Assembly (NCBI GenBank): GCA_963822985.1
Contig: CAWGJU010000016.1
Span: forward strand, 133,786 to 197,785
Origin: Thermohalobaculum sp963822985
GTDB taxonomy: Bacteria; Pseudomonadota; Alphaproteobacteria; Rhodobacterales; Rhodobacteraceae
Length of the DNA: 64,000 bases
Direction of reading: 5' to 3'
The stretch's first letter is position 1, and every line of letters starts with the position of its first letter. The notes below the pieces were generated by a model, which was not told where the DNA came from, searched no databases, and saw nothing but the letters and a program-made list of their open reading frames with translations. Position numbers and translations under genes: made by a program. Shown piece by piece: positions 8,624-16,795 of the stretch.

Positions 8624-10174
8624 ATGAGTGCCGAGCCGGCCGGGGCGCAGCGGCGGCGCGGCAGGGCCCGGCAAGAGGAGGGCGACCCGACGGGCGGGCG
8701 CCGGGTCGACTATTGGAACCTGCGCAACCCGTTCCCGCCCGTCCCCGTCTTCAGCGAGGACCGCATCGAGGCGATGCACCGGGCGGCGCTGCGCGTGCTG
8801 CAGGAGCTGGGGCTGAAGGTGCTGCTGCCCGACGCGCGGGCCCGCTTCGCCGCCGCCGGCGCGCTGGTCGACGAAGAGAGCCAGATGGTGCGCATCGGCG
8901 AGGACATCGTCGAGGCGGCGCTGGCGAGTGCGCCGCGCAGCATCGTGACGCGCGGCGGCAGCCGGGCCCGCGACCTGACGCTCGAGCTCGGCACGCTGAC
9001 GATCCTCAGCGGCGCGGGCGCGCCGCATGCGGCGGACCTCGACCGCGGCCGGCGACCGGCGACCATCGCCGACTTCGAGGAGATCACCCGGCTGACCCAG
9101 GCCTTCGACGTGCTGCACATGATCGCCTCGTCGGTCGAGCCACAGGATGTGCCCGTTCATTTGCGCCATTATGCGACCATGCGGGCGCAGCTGGCGCTGT
9201 CGGACAAGCTGCCCTTCGTCTTCGGCCGCGGCACGCCGCAGGTGCTGGACGCCTTCGAGATGATCCGCGACTTTCGCGGCCTCTCGGACGCCGAGTTCGT
9301 GGCGGCGCCCTGGGTCTACACCGTCATCAACACGAACTCGCCGCGCCAGATCGACGTGCCGATGGCGCAGGCGCTGATCGACTTCGCCGAGGCCGGGCAG
9401 CTGTCGGTGGTGACACCCTTCTGCATGATGGGCGCCATGGCGCCGGTGACGGTTGCGGGCGCGCTGGTCTTAAGCCATGCCGAGGCGCTGGCCGGCATCG
9501 CGCTGACCCAGCTGGCGCGGCCGGGCGCGCCGGTACTCTACGGCGCGTTTGCCTCGAACGTCGACATGAAGTCCGGCGCGCCGGCCTTCGGCACGCCCGA
9601 GCAGGTTAAGGCCAACCTTGGCGCGGGCCAGCTGGCGCGGCGGATCGGCCTGCCCTGGCGCTGCGCCGCCGGCTGCGCGGCGAACACCAGCGACGCGCAA
9701 GGCGCGCAGGAGACGGTGATGAGCGCCTGGGGCGCCGTGCTGGCCGGGTGCACCCTGCTGCTGCACGGCGCGGGATGGCTCGAAGGCGGCCTGACGGTCG
9801 GCTATGAGAAGCTGATCACCGATCTCGAGGCGATGCAGATCTTCGCCGAGCTTTGCGCCGAGACGCCCGCCGACGATGCCGCGCTCGCCTGGGAGGCGCT
9901 GGCCGAGGTTCAGCCGGGCGGCCATTTCTTCGGCTGCGCCCACACGATGGAGCGCTATCGCACGGCGTTCTACCCGCCGCTGGTGGCGGACTGGTCGAAC
10001 TTCGGCACCTGGGCCGAGCGTGGCGCCAAGGACGCGACCGAGCGTGCCAATGCGCTGTGGAAGCGGATCCTGGCCGAGCCGCCGAGCTTTCGCCCCGACC
10101 GAGGGCGGCTCGAGGCGCTCGACACCTTCGTCGCCCGGCGCGCCGCCAAGGGCGGGGCGCCGCCCGAGAGCTGA
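8624..10174 (+). CDS. Trimethylamine methyltransferase family (MttB superfamily, non-pyrrolysine) protein
   Basis: This 516-residue protein belongs to the MttB superfamily, whose members move methyl groups from quaternary or tertiary amines to a corrinoid protein. Recognisable blocks include VDYWNLRNPFPPVPVFSEDR, ILSGAGAPHAADLDRGRRP and the segment around CAANTSDAQGAQETVMSAWG. No in-frame amber codon is present, so it is a non-pyrrolysine member like the glycine betaine methyltransferase MtgB. A strong GGGGAGGGG precedes the ATG at 8624. The RACo-like protein at 1-1649 is the expected reactivation partner, but no corrinoid-binding protein is seen in the window. Substrate unknown; glycine betaine, proline betaine or carnitine are possible. 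Confidence 0.9.
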   Translation: MSAEPAGAQRRRGRARQEEGDPTGGRRVDYWNLRNPFPPVPVFSEDRIEAMHRAALRVLQELGLKVLLPDARARFAAAGALVDEESQMVRIGEDIVEAALASAPRSIVTRGGSRARDLTLELGTLTILSGAGAPHAADLDRGRRPATIADFEEITRLTQAFDVLHMIASSVEPQDVPVHLRHYATMRAQLALSDKLPFVFGRGTPQVLDAFEMIRDFRGLSDAEFVAAPWVYTVINTNSPRQIDVPMAQALIDFAEAGQLSVVTPFCMMGAMAPVTVAGALVLSHAEALAGIALTQLARPGAPVLYGAFASNVDMKSGAPAFGTPEQVKANLGAGQLARRIGLPWRCAAGCAANTSDAQGAQETVMSAWGAVLAGCTLLLHGAGWLEGGLTVGYEKLITDLEAMQIFAELCAETPADDAALAWEALAEVQPGGHFFGCAHTMERYRTAFYPPLVADWSNFGTWAERGAKDATERANALWKRILAEPPSFRPDRGRLEALDTFVARRAAKGGAPPES

Positions 10175-10300
10175 ATCGGCTCTTGTCGGGCTGGAGCGCA
10201 AGCAGCGCTGCACGCCTGTGAGCCGGCGCAGCCGGGCAAAGCCGCTGGAAACGCCGACCCGGCGTGCTAGGGTCCGCCGCGTCCCGCCGCCGGAGCGCCG

Positions 10301-11721
10301 ATGCCGCACCCCACCGATCTGCCCGAGCCGAGTGCGTCCGCCTCGAATCAGTTCGCACTGCTCGGCACCCGGCGCTTCCTGCCGCTGTTCCTGACGCAGT
10401 TCCTGGGCGCGTTCAACGACCAGGTCTATCAGAAGGCCTTCGTCGCGCTGGTCACCTATCGGCTGGCCGACAAGGCCGGCATCCCGATCCCCATGTTGGG
10501 CGTCATCGCATCGGCGCTGTTCATTCTGCCGTTCGCGGTCGTCACCCCCACGGCCGGGCAGATCGCCGACCGGATGGACAAGGCCGTGATGATGCGCTGG
10601 GTCAAGGCTTGGGAGATCGTGGTCATGGTGCTGGCCGTGATCGGCTACCATATCGAGAACATCTGGTTCCTCTATTTCGTGCTGTTCCTGATGGGGGCGC
10701 AGTCGGCGATGTTCGCGCCAATCAAGTACTCGATCATCCCGCAATATCTTCACCGCGACGAGCTGATGGGCGGCAACGGGTTGGTGCAGGGATCGACCTT
10801 TCTCGCCATCATCTTCGGCACGATTCTGGGCAACGAGCTGATCCTGCGTGGCAATGGCGAGCTCGTCGACCTCTACGTGGTCGCGTTCCGGCTGCCCTTC
10901 GACGGCGTCACGCTGATCTCGACCGTCGTGGTGGGTGTCGCGCTGGCCGGCCTTGTCGCCAGCCTGTTCGCCCCGCCGGCGCCGCCGACCCGGCGGCATG
11001 CGCCGGTCGACTGGTTCTTTCCCCGCGCCATCTGGGATTTGCTGCGCATGGTCGCGGCCGACCGGCCGGCGCTGCGAACGATCATCTGCGATCTCGTGGT
11101 TCTGGTTTCTCGGCGCCACCTTCCTCTCGCTGCTGCCGGCCTATGCCAGGCTCGAGCTCGGCGTCGATGAAGGCGTGCTGACGGCGCTGCTGGCCGGCTT
11201 CTCGATCGGTGTCGCGCATAGGCGCCGTCGCCTCCGAGGCGCTGAGCCGCGGTCAGGTCAGCGTCCGCGTGCCGCCGATCGGCGCTTTCGGCCTGGCGAT
11301 CATGGCCGTCGAGCTCTGGATGGCGACGCCGGCGGGGCCGATGGGCGGCGAAGCGCGCGCTGCTCGATCGCGCGGCGTTCTTCGACACCGCCACCGGCTG
11401 GCGCATCTTGGTCGATTTCGTGCTGCTCGCAGCCTTCGCCGGGCTCTATGTCACGCCGCTGAACGCCGTCCTGCAGGACCTCGCGCCCGAGGGCTCGCGC
11501 GCCAGCTATATCGCCGCGTCGAACGTGATCGATGCGTGCTTCATCGTCGGCATCGGCGGCCATCGTCGCGGTGCTGGTGGCGGTCGGGCTTCCGACGGCC
11601 GCGGTGCTGGTGCTGGCTGACGCTGAGCGGGCTGCCGATGGGGCTCGCCATCGCGCGCCATGCGCCAGAGTCGCCGCTCGGACGGCTGGTGCTGGCCGTC
11701 TGGCCGCGGGGCCCGCGATGA
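10301..11721 (+). pseudogene. LplT-like MFS transporter broken by five +1 frame changes
   Basis: The protein resembles the MFS domain that imports lysophospholipids (LplT and the MFS part of Aas fusions): FLGAFNDQVYQKAFVALVTY, MFAPIKYSIIPQYL and GISWFWFLGATFLS-like segments are visible. The reading frame advances by one base five times, near 11098, 11216, 11350, 11563 and 11618. Successive pieces are ISWFWFLGATFLSLLPAYAR, IGAVASEALSRGQVSVRVPP, VDFVLLAAFAGLYVTPLNAV, AAIVAVLVAVGLPTAAVLVL and LTLSGLPMGLAIARHAPE. All helices survive in order and every lesion is a single-base gain, which looks more like uncorrected insertion errors than natural decay. As written, only the first 266 residues would be normal. 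Confidence 0.82.
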
Positions 11722-11796
11722 GCCGGCGCCGGTCGCGCAGCATCGCCGCGCGCGCCCCTCGGCAGGCCGAGGGCGCATCGCCCACAGTGCGCGTTG

Positions 11797-11894
11797 CCCC
11801 CTCCGCGTCGGAGGGAGGCCAAGGGGAAGGTGTGGGCCAGGCCCGCCGCCAGGGGCAGCCCGCCCGCGCAAAGTCGCAGCCCGCCCACCCTACG
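11797..11894. repeat. Possible repeat element around the YcgN start
   Basis: The stretch between the transporter stop and the conserved start of the YcgN protein is non-conserved. It carries a short palindrome (CCCTCC at 11799-11804, GGAGGG at 11810-11815) and ends with CCCACCCTAC (11885-11894), the same ten bases that end the ccmH palindrome. It may be a degenerate mobile repeat. Evidence is weak. Confidence 0.25.
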
Positions 11895-12351
11895 CCCGCG
11901 CTTCTGGGAGACGGTGCCGCTCGCCGAGATGACCGGCGCCGAATGGGAGGCGCTGTGCGACGGCTGCGGCAAATGTTGCTTGCTGAAGCTCGAGGATGCG
12001 GAGACCGGCCGGGTGCACTACACCGACGTGGCCTGCCGGCTGTTCGACTGCGACACGCGGCGCTGCGGCCAATATGCGCTTCGGCGCATGTTCGTGCCGG
12101 GCTGCGTCGTGCTGACGCCCGAAAACCTTGAAGATGCGGCGGGGTGGATGCCGGCGAGCTGCGCCTATCGCCGCCTGCACGAGGGGCGTGGCCTGGCCGA
12201 CTGGCACCCGCTCGTCTCGGGCGATCCAGGCTCGGTCGTCCGCGCGGGGCAGGCACTGCAGGTCGCGACCGTGCCCGAATGGGAGGTCGCCGAGGAGGAT
12301 CTCGAGGACCACGTCCTCGACGAAGACTTGCTGGAGGAAACGGACGAGTGA
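11830..12351 (+). CDS. YcgN family cysteine-cluster protein (UPF0260)
   Basis: The conserved part begins at RFWETVPLAEMTGAEWEALC and contains the family's cysteine cluster: CDGCGKCC, then CRLFDC, CGQY and a later single Cys, arranged as in CxxCxxCC zinc/iron-sulfur-like proteins of unknown role. About 20 poorly conserved residues precede this core. I place the start at the GTG at 11830, which has GGGAGG 11 bases upstream; a TTG at 11794 is an alternative, so the start is uncertain. The stop overlaps the GTG of the downstream aldolase gene by three bases. No biochemical function is established for the family. Confidence 0.85.
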   Translation: MWARPAARGSPPAQSRSPPTLRPRFWETVPLAEMTGAEWEALCDGCGKCCLLKLEDAETGRVHYTDVACRLFDCDTRRCGQYALRRMFVPGCVVLTPENLEDAAGWMPASCAYRRLHEGRGLADWHPLVSGDPGSVVRAGQALQVATVPEWEVAEEDLEDHVLDEDLLEETDE

Positions 12352-13394
12352 TCTTCACATCCGACAACGCCTCGGGCGCCGCGCCCGAGATCCTCGACGC
12401 GCTGGTGCGGGCCGAGGCCGGTTATGCCATGCCCTATGGCAACGACCCGGTGACGGCGCGCGCCCAGTCGCTGGTGCGCGAGGTGTTCGAGGCGCCCGAC
12501 GCGGCCGTCCACTTCGTTGCCACGGGGACGGCGGCGAACGCGCTGGCGCTGGCCTGCCTGTGCCCGCCCTGGGCGACCATCTTCTGCCACCGCGGCAGCC
12601 ATATCGAGGAGGACGAGTGCTGCGCTCCGGAGTTCTTCACTGGCGGCGCCAAGCTGACGCTGCTGGGCGGCGAGGACGCAAGGATCGGCGAGGCCGAGCT
12701 GCGCGCCGCTATCGCCCGCACCGCGCCGCATGGCGTGCACAACGCCCAGGCCGGCGCGCTGTCGCTGACCCAGGCGACCGAGGCCGGCGCCGCCTATACG
12801 CTCGACGAGGTGCGCCGGTTGGCCGGCATCGCGCGCGACACCGGGCTGCCGGTGCACATGGACGGCACGCGGCTGGCCAACGCGCTGGCGCGGACGGGCG
12901 TCAGCCCCGCCGAGATGACATGGAAGGCCGGGGTCGACGTGCTTTGCCTGGGCGCCACCAAGAACGGCGCGATGGCGGCCGAGGCGGTGATCCTGTTCGA
13001 CCCGGACAGGTCGTGGGAGTTCGAGCTGCGCCGCAAGCGGGGCGGCCATCTCTTTTCCAAGATGCGCTTTGTCTCGGCGCAGATGGAGGCCTATCTCGCC
13101 GACGGGCTGTGGCTGCGCCTGGCCGGCCACGCGAACGCCATGGCCGACCGCCTGGCGGCGGGGCTGGCGCAGGCGGGCGCGCCCGTGCTGAACGCGATCG
13201 GAGCGAATATCCTGTTCGCCGAGATCACGCTTGCCCAGCATCGCCGCCTCGAATCCGCGGGCGCGCGTTACTATACCATGACGCCCTTCGACAAAGACGG
13301 GTCAGCCGAGCAGCGCATCAAGATCCGTCTGGTCGCGAGCTTTCGTACGACTGACGCCGATGTCGACGAGTTCGTCGCCATGCTGCGCGAATGA
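12348..13394 (+). CDS. ltaE: Low-specificity L-threonine aldolase
   Basis: The product is a 348-residue PLP enzyme of fold type I (beta-eliminating lyase family) that cleaves threonine and allo-threonine to glycine and acetaldehyde. Features are the N-terminal FTSDNASGAAPEILDALV, the active-site histidine segment CHRGSHIEEDE, the aspartate motif VHMDGTRLANAL and the PLP-lysine motif LGATKNGAMAAE near residue 205. The GTG start at 12348 overlaps the preceding stop (GTGA), so the gene is coupled to YcgN. Length is normal. Confidence 0.93.
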   Translation: MIFTSDNASGAAPEILDALVRAEAGYAMPYGNDPVTARAQSLVREVFEAPDAAVHFVATGTAANALALACLCPPWATIFCHRGSHIEEDECCAPEFFTGGAKLTLLGGEDARIGEAELRAAIARTAPHGVHNAQAGALSLTQATEAGAAYTLDEVRRLAGIARDTGLPVHMDGTRLANALARTGVSPAEMTWKAGVDVLCLGATKNGAMAAEAVILFDPDRSWEFELRRKRGGHLFSKMRFVSAQMEAYLADGLWLRLAGHANAMADRLAAGLAQAGAPVLNAIGANILFAEITLAQHRRLESAGARYYTMTPFDKDGSAEQRIKIRLVASFRTTDADVDEFVAMLRE

Positions 13395-13628
13395 CGGCCG
13401 AGCTATGCTTTCTGCGGGCTATGTCGTTCTTGAAACAGATTTGCGCATAGGATCCGGTAGGCGGCACCGAGCGCTTCGCCGGACGGCTTGCATTCCGACG
13501 GCGAATGCGCCACATATCGGCCGCTATCGCGATCTGCCTGACTGTCTGTCTCTCTCGGGGCTGCGGTCTACTGCATCGACAGCCAAAGCCGCGGCACAGG
13601 GCGCGCGGCGCACCGAAGGAGAACGGAC

Positions 13629-13835
13629 ATGCCCAAGGGCACCGTAAAATGGTTCAATTCGACCAAGGGTTTCGGCTTCATCCAGCCTGACGCCGGTGGC
13701 AAGGACGTGTTCCTGCACGTCTCGGCCATCGAGCGCGCCGGGCTGCAGCCGCCGGCCGATGGCCAGAAGGTGAACTACGAGCTCGAGACCGGCCGCGACG
13801 GCCGCACCTCGGCCGGGAACGTCGAATACATCTGA
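13629..13835 (+). CDS. cspA: CspA-family cold-shock protein
   Basis: The 68-residue protein is a single cold-shock domain that binds single-stranded RNA and DNA. The RNA-binding motifs KGFGFI (RNP1) and VFLHVSAIE (RNP2) are intact, and the N-terminus MPKGTVKWFNSTKGF is canonical. AAGGAG lies upstream of the ATG. A leader of about 230 bases (13395-13628) without an open gene separates it from ltaE, as is common for cold-shock mRNAs. A strong intrinsic terminator follows. Confidence 0.97.
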   Translation: MPKGTVKWFNSTKGFGFIQPDAGGKDVFLHVSAIERAGLQPPADGQKVNYELETGRDGRTSAGNVEYI

Positions 13836-13863
13836 CCCTGCCGCAAAGGCCGAGCCGATCGGG

Positions 13864-13893
13864 TCCCGCGAAGCTTCGCTTCGCGGGATTTTT
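13864..13893 (+). terminator. Rho-independent terminator of cspA
   Basis: The arms TCCCGCGAAG (13864-13873) and CTTCGCGGGA (13879-13888) pair perfectly over 10 bp around the five-base loop CTTCG, followed directly by five T residues. The site lies 29 bases after the cspA stop. Confidence 0.92.
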
Positions 13894-13966
13894 CATGCTT
13901 GCTCGCATATGCACAAAATCGGCTTGCCCGCCGCGGCGGGCAATGTCATGAAAGGCACCGACCCCG

Positions 13967-14001
13967 GTTGCGCATTTAAGTTGCGCAAGATCGTTTCGCA
14001 T
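13967..14001 (+). promoter_or_regulatory. Three-unit 13-bp-phased operator in front of ccr
   Basis: Three 9-mers follow each other with exact four-base spacers: GTTGCGCAT (13967-13975), spacer TTAA, GTTGCGCAA (13980-13988), spacer GATC, GTTTCGCAT (13993-14001). The middle unit contains the palindrome TTGCGCAA. The array ends 10 bases before the ATG at 14012, so a bound protein would cover the promoter or ribosome site. The spacing of 8-mers by four bases recalls the ScfR/RamB/PccR acyl-CoA regulator family, but that link is inference. Confidence 0.6.
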
Positions 14002-14011
14002 GGAGGGCAGT

Positions 14012-15277
14012 ATGGACGCGGTGGTGACGACTGAGCCGAAGGACCTCTACGACGTCGGCGAGATCCCGCCGCTCGGCCATGTGCCGGCGAAGATGCATGC
14101 CTGGGCGATCCGGCGCGAGCGGCATGGCGAGCCCGAGCAGGCCATGCAGCTGGAGGTGGTGGACACGCCCGAGGTCGACAGCCAGGAGGTTCTGGTCCTG
14201 GTGATGGCCGCGGGCGTCAACTACAACGGCGTCTGGGCGGGATTGGGCCAGCCGGTCTCGCCCTTCGACATTCACGGCGCAGACTATCACATCGCCGGCT
14301 CGGATGCCTCTGGAATCGTTTGGAAAGTCGGCGAGAAGGTCAAGCGCTGGAAGGTCGGCGACGAGGTCGTCATCCACTGCAACCAGGACGATGGCGACGA
14401 CGAGGAGTGCAATGGCGGCGACCCGATGTTCTCGCCCAGCCAGCGCATCTGGGGGTACGAGACGCCGGACGGGTCCTTCGCCCAGTTCTGCCGGGTGCAG
14501 GCGCGCCAGCTGATGCCACGGCCCAAGCACCTGACCTGGGAGGAGTCGGCCTGCTACACGCTGACGCTCGCCACTGCGTATAGGATGCTGTTCGGGCACA
14601 GGCCGCATACCTTGAAGCCGGGGCAGAATGTGCTGGTCTGGGGCGCGAGCGGCGGACTCGGCTCCTATGCGATCCAGCTGGTGAACACGGCGGGCGGCAA
14701 TGCGATCGCTGTCATCTCGGACGAGGCGAAGCGCGATTTCGTGCTGGGGCTCGGCGCAAAGGGCGTCATCAACCGCAAGGAGTTCAAATGCTGGGGCGAG
14801 ATGCCGCAGGTCGGTACGCCCGAATACAAGGAGTGGTTTGCCGAAACGCGCAAGTTCGGCAAGGCGATCTGGGACATCACCGGCAAGGGCGTGAACGTCG
14901 ACCTGGTCTTCGAGCACCCGGGCGAGGCGACGTTTCCGGTAAGCGTCTTTGTCGTGAAGCGCGGCGGCATGGTGGTCATTTGCGCCGGCACGACCGGCTA
15001 CAAGCTGACCATGGACGCACGTTATCTCTGGATGCACCAGAAGCGGGTGCAGGGCAGCCACTTCGCCAATCTGATGCAAGCCGCCCAAGCCAACAAGCTG
15101 ATGCTGGAACAGCGGCTAGACCCCTGCATGTCCGAGGTTTTCGAGTGGCGCGACATTCCGCGGGCGCACACCAAGATGTGGAAGAACGAGCACAAGCCGG
15201 GCAACATGGCCGTGCTGGTCTCGGCGCCGACGACGGGGCTGCGGACCGTCGAGGACGCGCGCGAGGCGCTCGGCTGA
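14012..15277 (+). CDS. ccr: Crotonyl-CoA carboxylase/reductase
   Basis: Ccr reductively carboxylates crotonyl-CoA to (2S)-ethylmalonyl-CoA with NADPH. It is the defining step of the ethylmalonyl-CoA pathway for acetyl-CoA assimilation. The 421-residue protein is a medium-chain dehydrogenase/reductase with the Ccr-specific blocks VNYNGVWAGLGQPVSPFDIH, IHCNQDDGDDEECNGGDPMF and GYETPDGSFAQFC, and the nucleotide motif GASGGLGSYAIQL. The ATG at 14012 is preferred over the ATG at 14000 because GGAGG sits just before it and the earlier codon overlaps the operator array. Mesaconyl-CoA hydratase of the same pathway is at 50998-52038. Confidence 0.96.
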   Translation: MDAVVTTEPKDLYDVGEIPPLGHVPAKMHAWAIRRERHGEPEQAMQLEVVDTPEVDSQEVLVLVMAAGVNYNGVWAGLGQPVSPFDIHGADYHIAGSDASGIVWKVGEKVKRWKVGDEVVIHCNQDDGDDEECNGGDPMFSPSQRIWGYETPDGSFAQFCRVQARQLMPRPKHLTWEESACYTLTLATAYRMLFGHRPHTLKPGQNVLVWGASGGLGSYAIQLVNTAGGNAIAVISDEAKRDFVLGLGAKGVINRKEFKCWGEMPQVGTPEYKEWFAETRKFGKAIWDITGKGVNVDLVFEHPGEATFPVSVFVVKRGGMVVICAGTTGYKLTMDARYLWMHQKRVQGSHFANLMQAAQANKLMLEQRLDPCMSEVFEWRDIPRAHTKMWKNEHKPGNMAVLVSAPTTGLRTVEDAREALG

Positions 15278-15448
15278 CGGCCGCGCGGGCGGTATGACAC
15301 TGCAAGCGTATGCCCCGCGTACCGCACCCGTGCGCACGCCTGTTGCCGCGGTGAAGCGGCTGCGGCCGGCGCAGTAGCGACGGAGTAGCCCTGCGAATCT
15401 CTTGCGCAACCACCGGGTGCGGTTACTCTCGCCTCCGGGGGATGCGTC

Positions 15449-16795
15449 ATGATCCATGACATTGCGATCGTCGGCGGAGGCCCGGCCGGAGCAGCCGCGG
15501 CCATTCTGCTGGTGCGGGCCGGCGCGCGGGTGGCGCTGATCGACCGGGCTCGGCCGGAAGGGGACCGGGCGGCGCCGCGGCTCGAGGGGCTCTCGCCGCG
15601 CGTTCTTCAGGTGATGGCGGCCCAGGGCCTCGACGCGCTCGGCGTCGGTCCGGCTGTCGCGCGCGAGACGCGCTGGGGCGCGTTCGACCAGGCGCCGAAC
15701 CGCGAGCATCCGGTCGAGCGCGCCGCCTTCGACCAAGGCCTGAGGGCGCAGGCGACGCGCGAGGGCCTCACGGTCGTCCGCGCCCGCGCGGGCCGCCTAT
15801 CGGCAGGGCGCGTCGCGCTGCCTGGGCGCATGCTCGCTGCCGGGCTGGTCGTCGAGGCGCGGGGCAGGGCCGCTCCGGCCGGGTCTGGCGCGCGGCGCAC
15901 GCGACTGCGCGGGCCGGGAACGGTCGCGATCTGCGGCTGGGACGCGCGGGGCGACGAGGGCGCGGCGATCGAGGCGCGGCCGGACGGGTGGACCTGGCGG
16001 ATCGCGGCGCCCGATGGCGTGGCGCATGGGAACGGGCGGGGTGGAACCCCGAGCTATGTGCAGATCGTCCGCGAGGCGCGCGGGGTCGCGCCCGGGGCGC
16101 CGGGATTGGCGGCGGCCTGGCGCACCATGCTGGGGAGCGAACCGCCGCGGCGGCTGACGGCGCGCGCGGCGGAGCTGCGGCTGCTCGCGCCCGAGCTCGA
16201 CCCGGACCTGCCGCGCATCGGGGACGCGGCGGTGGCGATGGATCCGCTCTCCGGCCACGGCGTCTTCTGGGCGCTGTCGCATGCGCTGGCCGCCGTTCCG
16301 ATGCTGCGGGCGATCCTCGATGGCGAGGCGGAGCTCGCGCGGGCGTTCCACCGCGCCAGGGTCGCGGCGCAGTTCTGGCGGCAGGCGCGAATCGGGCGGG
16401 ATTTTCACCGGGCGACGGGCTTCGACACGCCCTTTTGGCGGGACCGCGCCGAATGGCCTGACGCGCCCTCGGATGGGGCGCCGGCGCATGGCCATGCGTC
16501 CGGCGTCGCGCTGCGCCGGCAGGTTGTCGTGCGCGAAGGGCGGCTGGTCGTGGCCGAGGCACTGGTCACGCCGCGCGATCCCGACGGCGTCGCCTTCGTG
16601 GCCGGGCGCGAGATCGGGCCGGTGCTGCGGCGGCTGGCCGGCGCGCCGCTGCCGGCCCGGGCGGAGTTCTGCGCGCGCGTGCTGCCGGAAGCGCCGCTGG
16701 CCGAGGCAGGGTTAATTCATGACTGGCTGAGCGACCGGGGAGTTCGGGCGCTGCCCCCGACGATCTGCGAGCAAGGGAGGGAGGTTCGGGCATGA
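15449..16795 (+). CDS. qhpG: QhpG: FAD-dependent monooxygenase for CTQ cofactor formation
   Basis: The 448-residue protein opens with the FAD-binding motif IAIVGGGPAGAAAA (residues 5-18) and has a second conserved flavin motif GDAAVAMDPLSGHGVFWALS, as in tryptophan-halogenase-like flavoproteins. In the qhp system QhpG dihydroxylates the tryptophan of the small gamma subunit that becomes cysteine tryptophylquinone. The family's C-terminal part, ending in VLPEAPLAEAGLIHDWLSDRG, is present. Its stop overlaps the qhpA start (ATGA). It is the first gene of the operon; 170 bases separate it from ccr. A single TTGCGCAA (15402-15409) lies 40 bases upstream of its ATG. Confidence 0.9.
   Translation: MIHDIAIVGGGPAGAAAAILLVRAGARVALIDRARPEGDRAAPRLEGLSPRVLQVMAAQGLDALGVGPAVARETRWGAFDQAPNREHPVERAAFDQGLRAQATREGLTVVRARAGRLSAGRVALPGRMLAAGLVVEARGRAAPAGSGARRTRLRGPGTVAICGWDARGDEGAAIEARPDGWTWRIAAPDGVAHGNGRGGTPSYVQIVREARGVAPGAPGLAAAWRTMLGSEPPRRLTARAAELRLLAPELDPDLPRIGDAAVAMDPLSGHGVFWALSHALAAVPMLRAILDGEAELARAFHRARVAAQFWRQARIGRDFHRATGFDTPFWRDRAEWPDAPSDGAPAHGHASGVALRRQVVVREGRLVVAEALVTPRDPDGVAFVAGREIGPVLRRLAGAPLPARAEFCARVLPEAPLAEAGLIHDWLSDRGVRALPPTICEQGREVRA

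Noticed and set aside
8624..10174. MttB with pyrrolysine
   Set aside because: There is no in-frame TAG; the gene is continuous and of the non-pyrrolysine type.
14000..14002. Upstream ATG as start of ccr
   Set aside because: It overlaps the third unit of the operator array and has no good ribosome site, whereas the ATG at 14012 is preceded by GGAGG.
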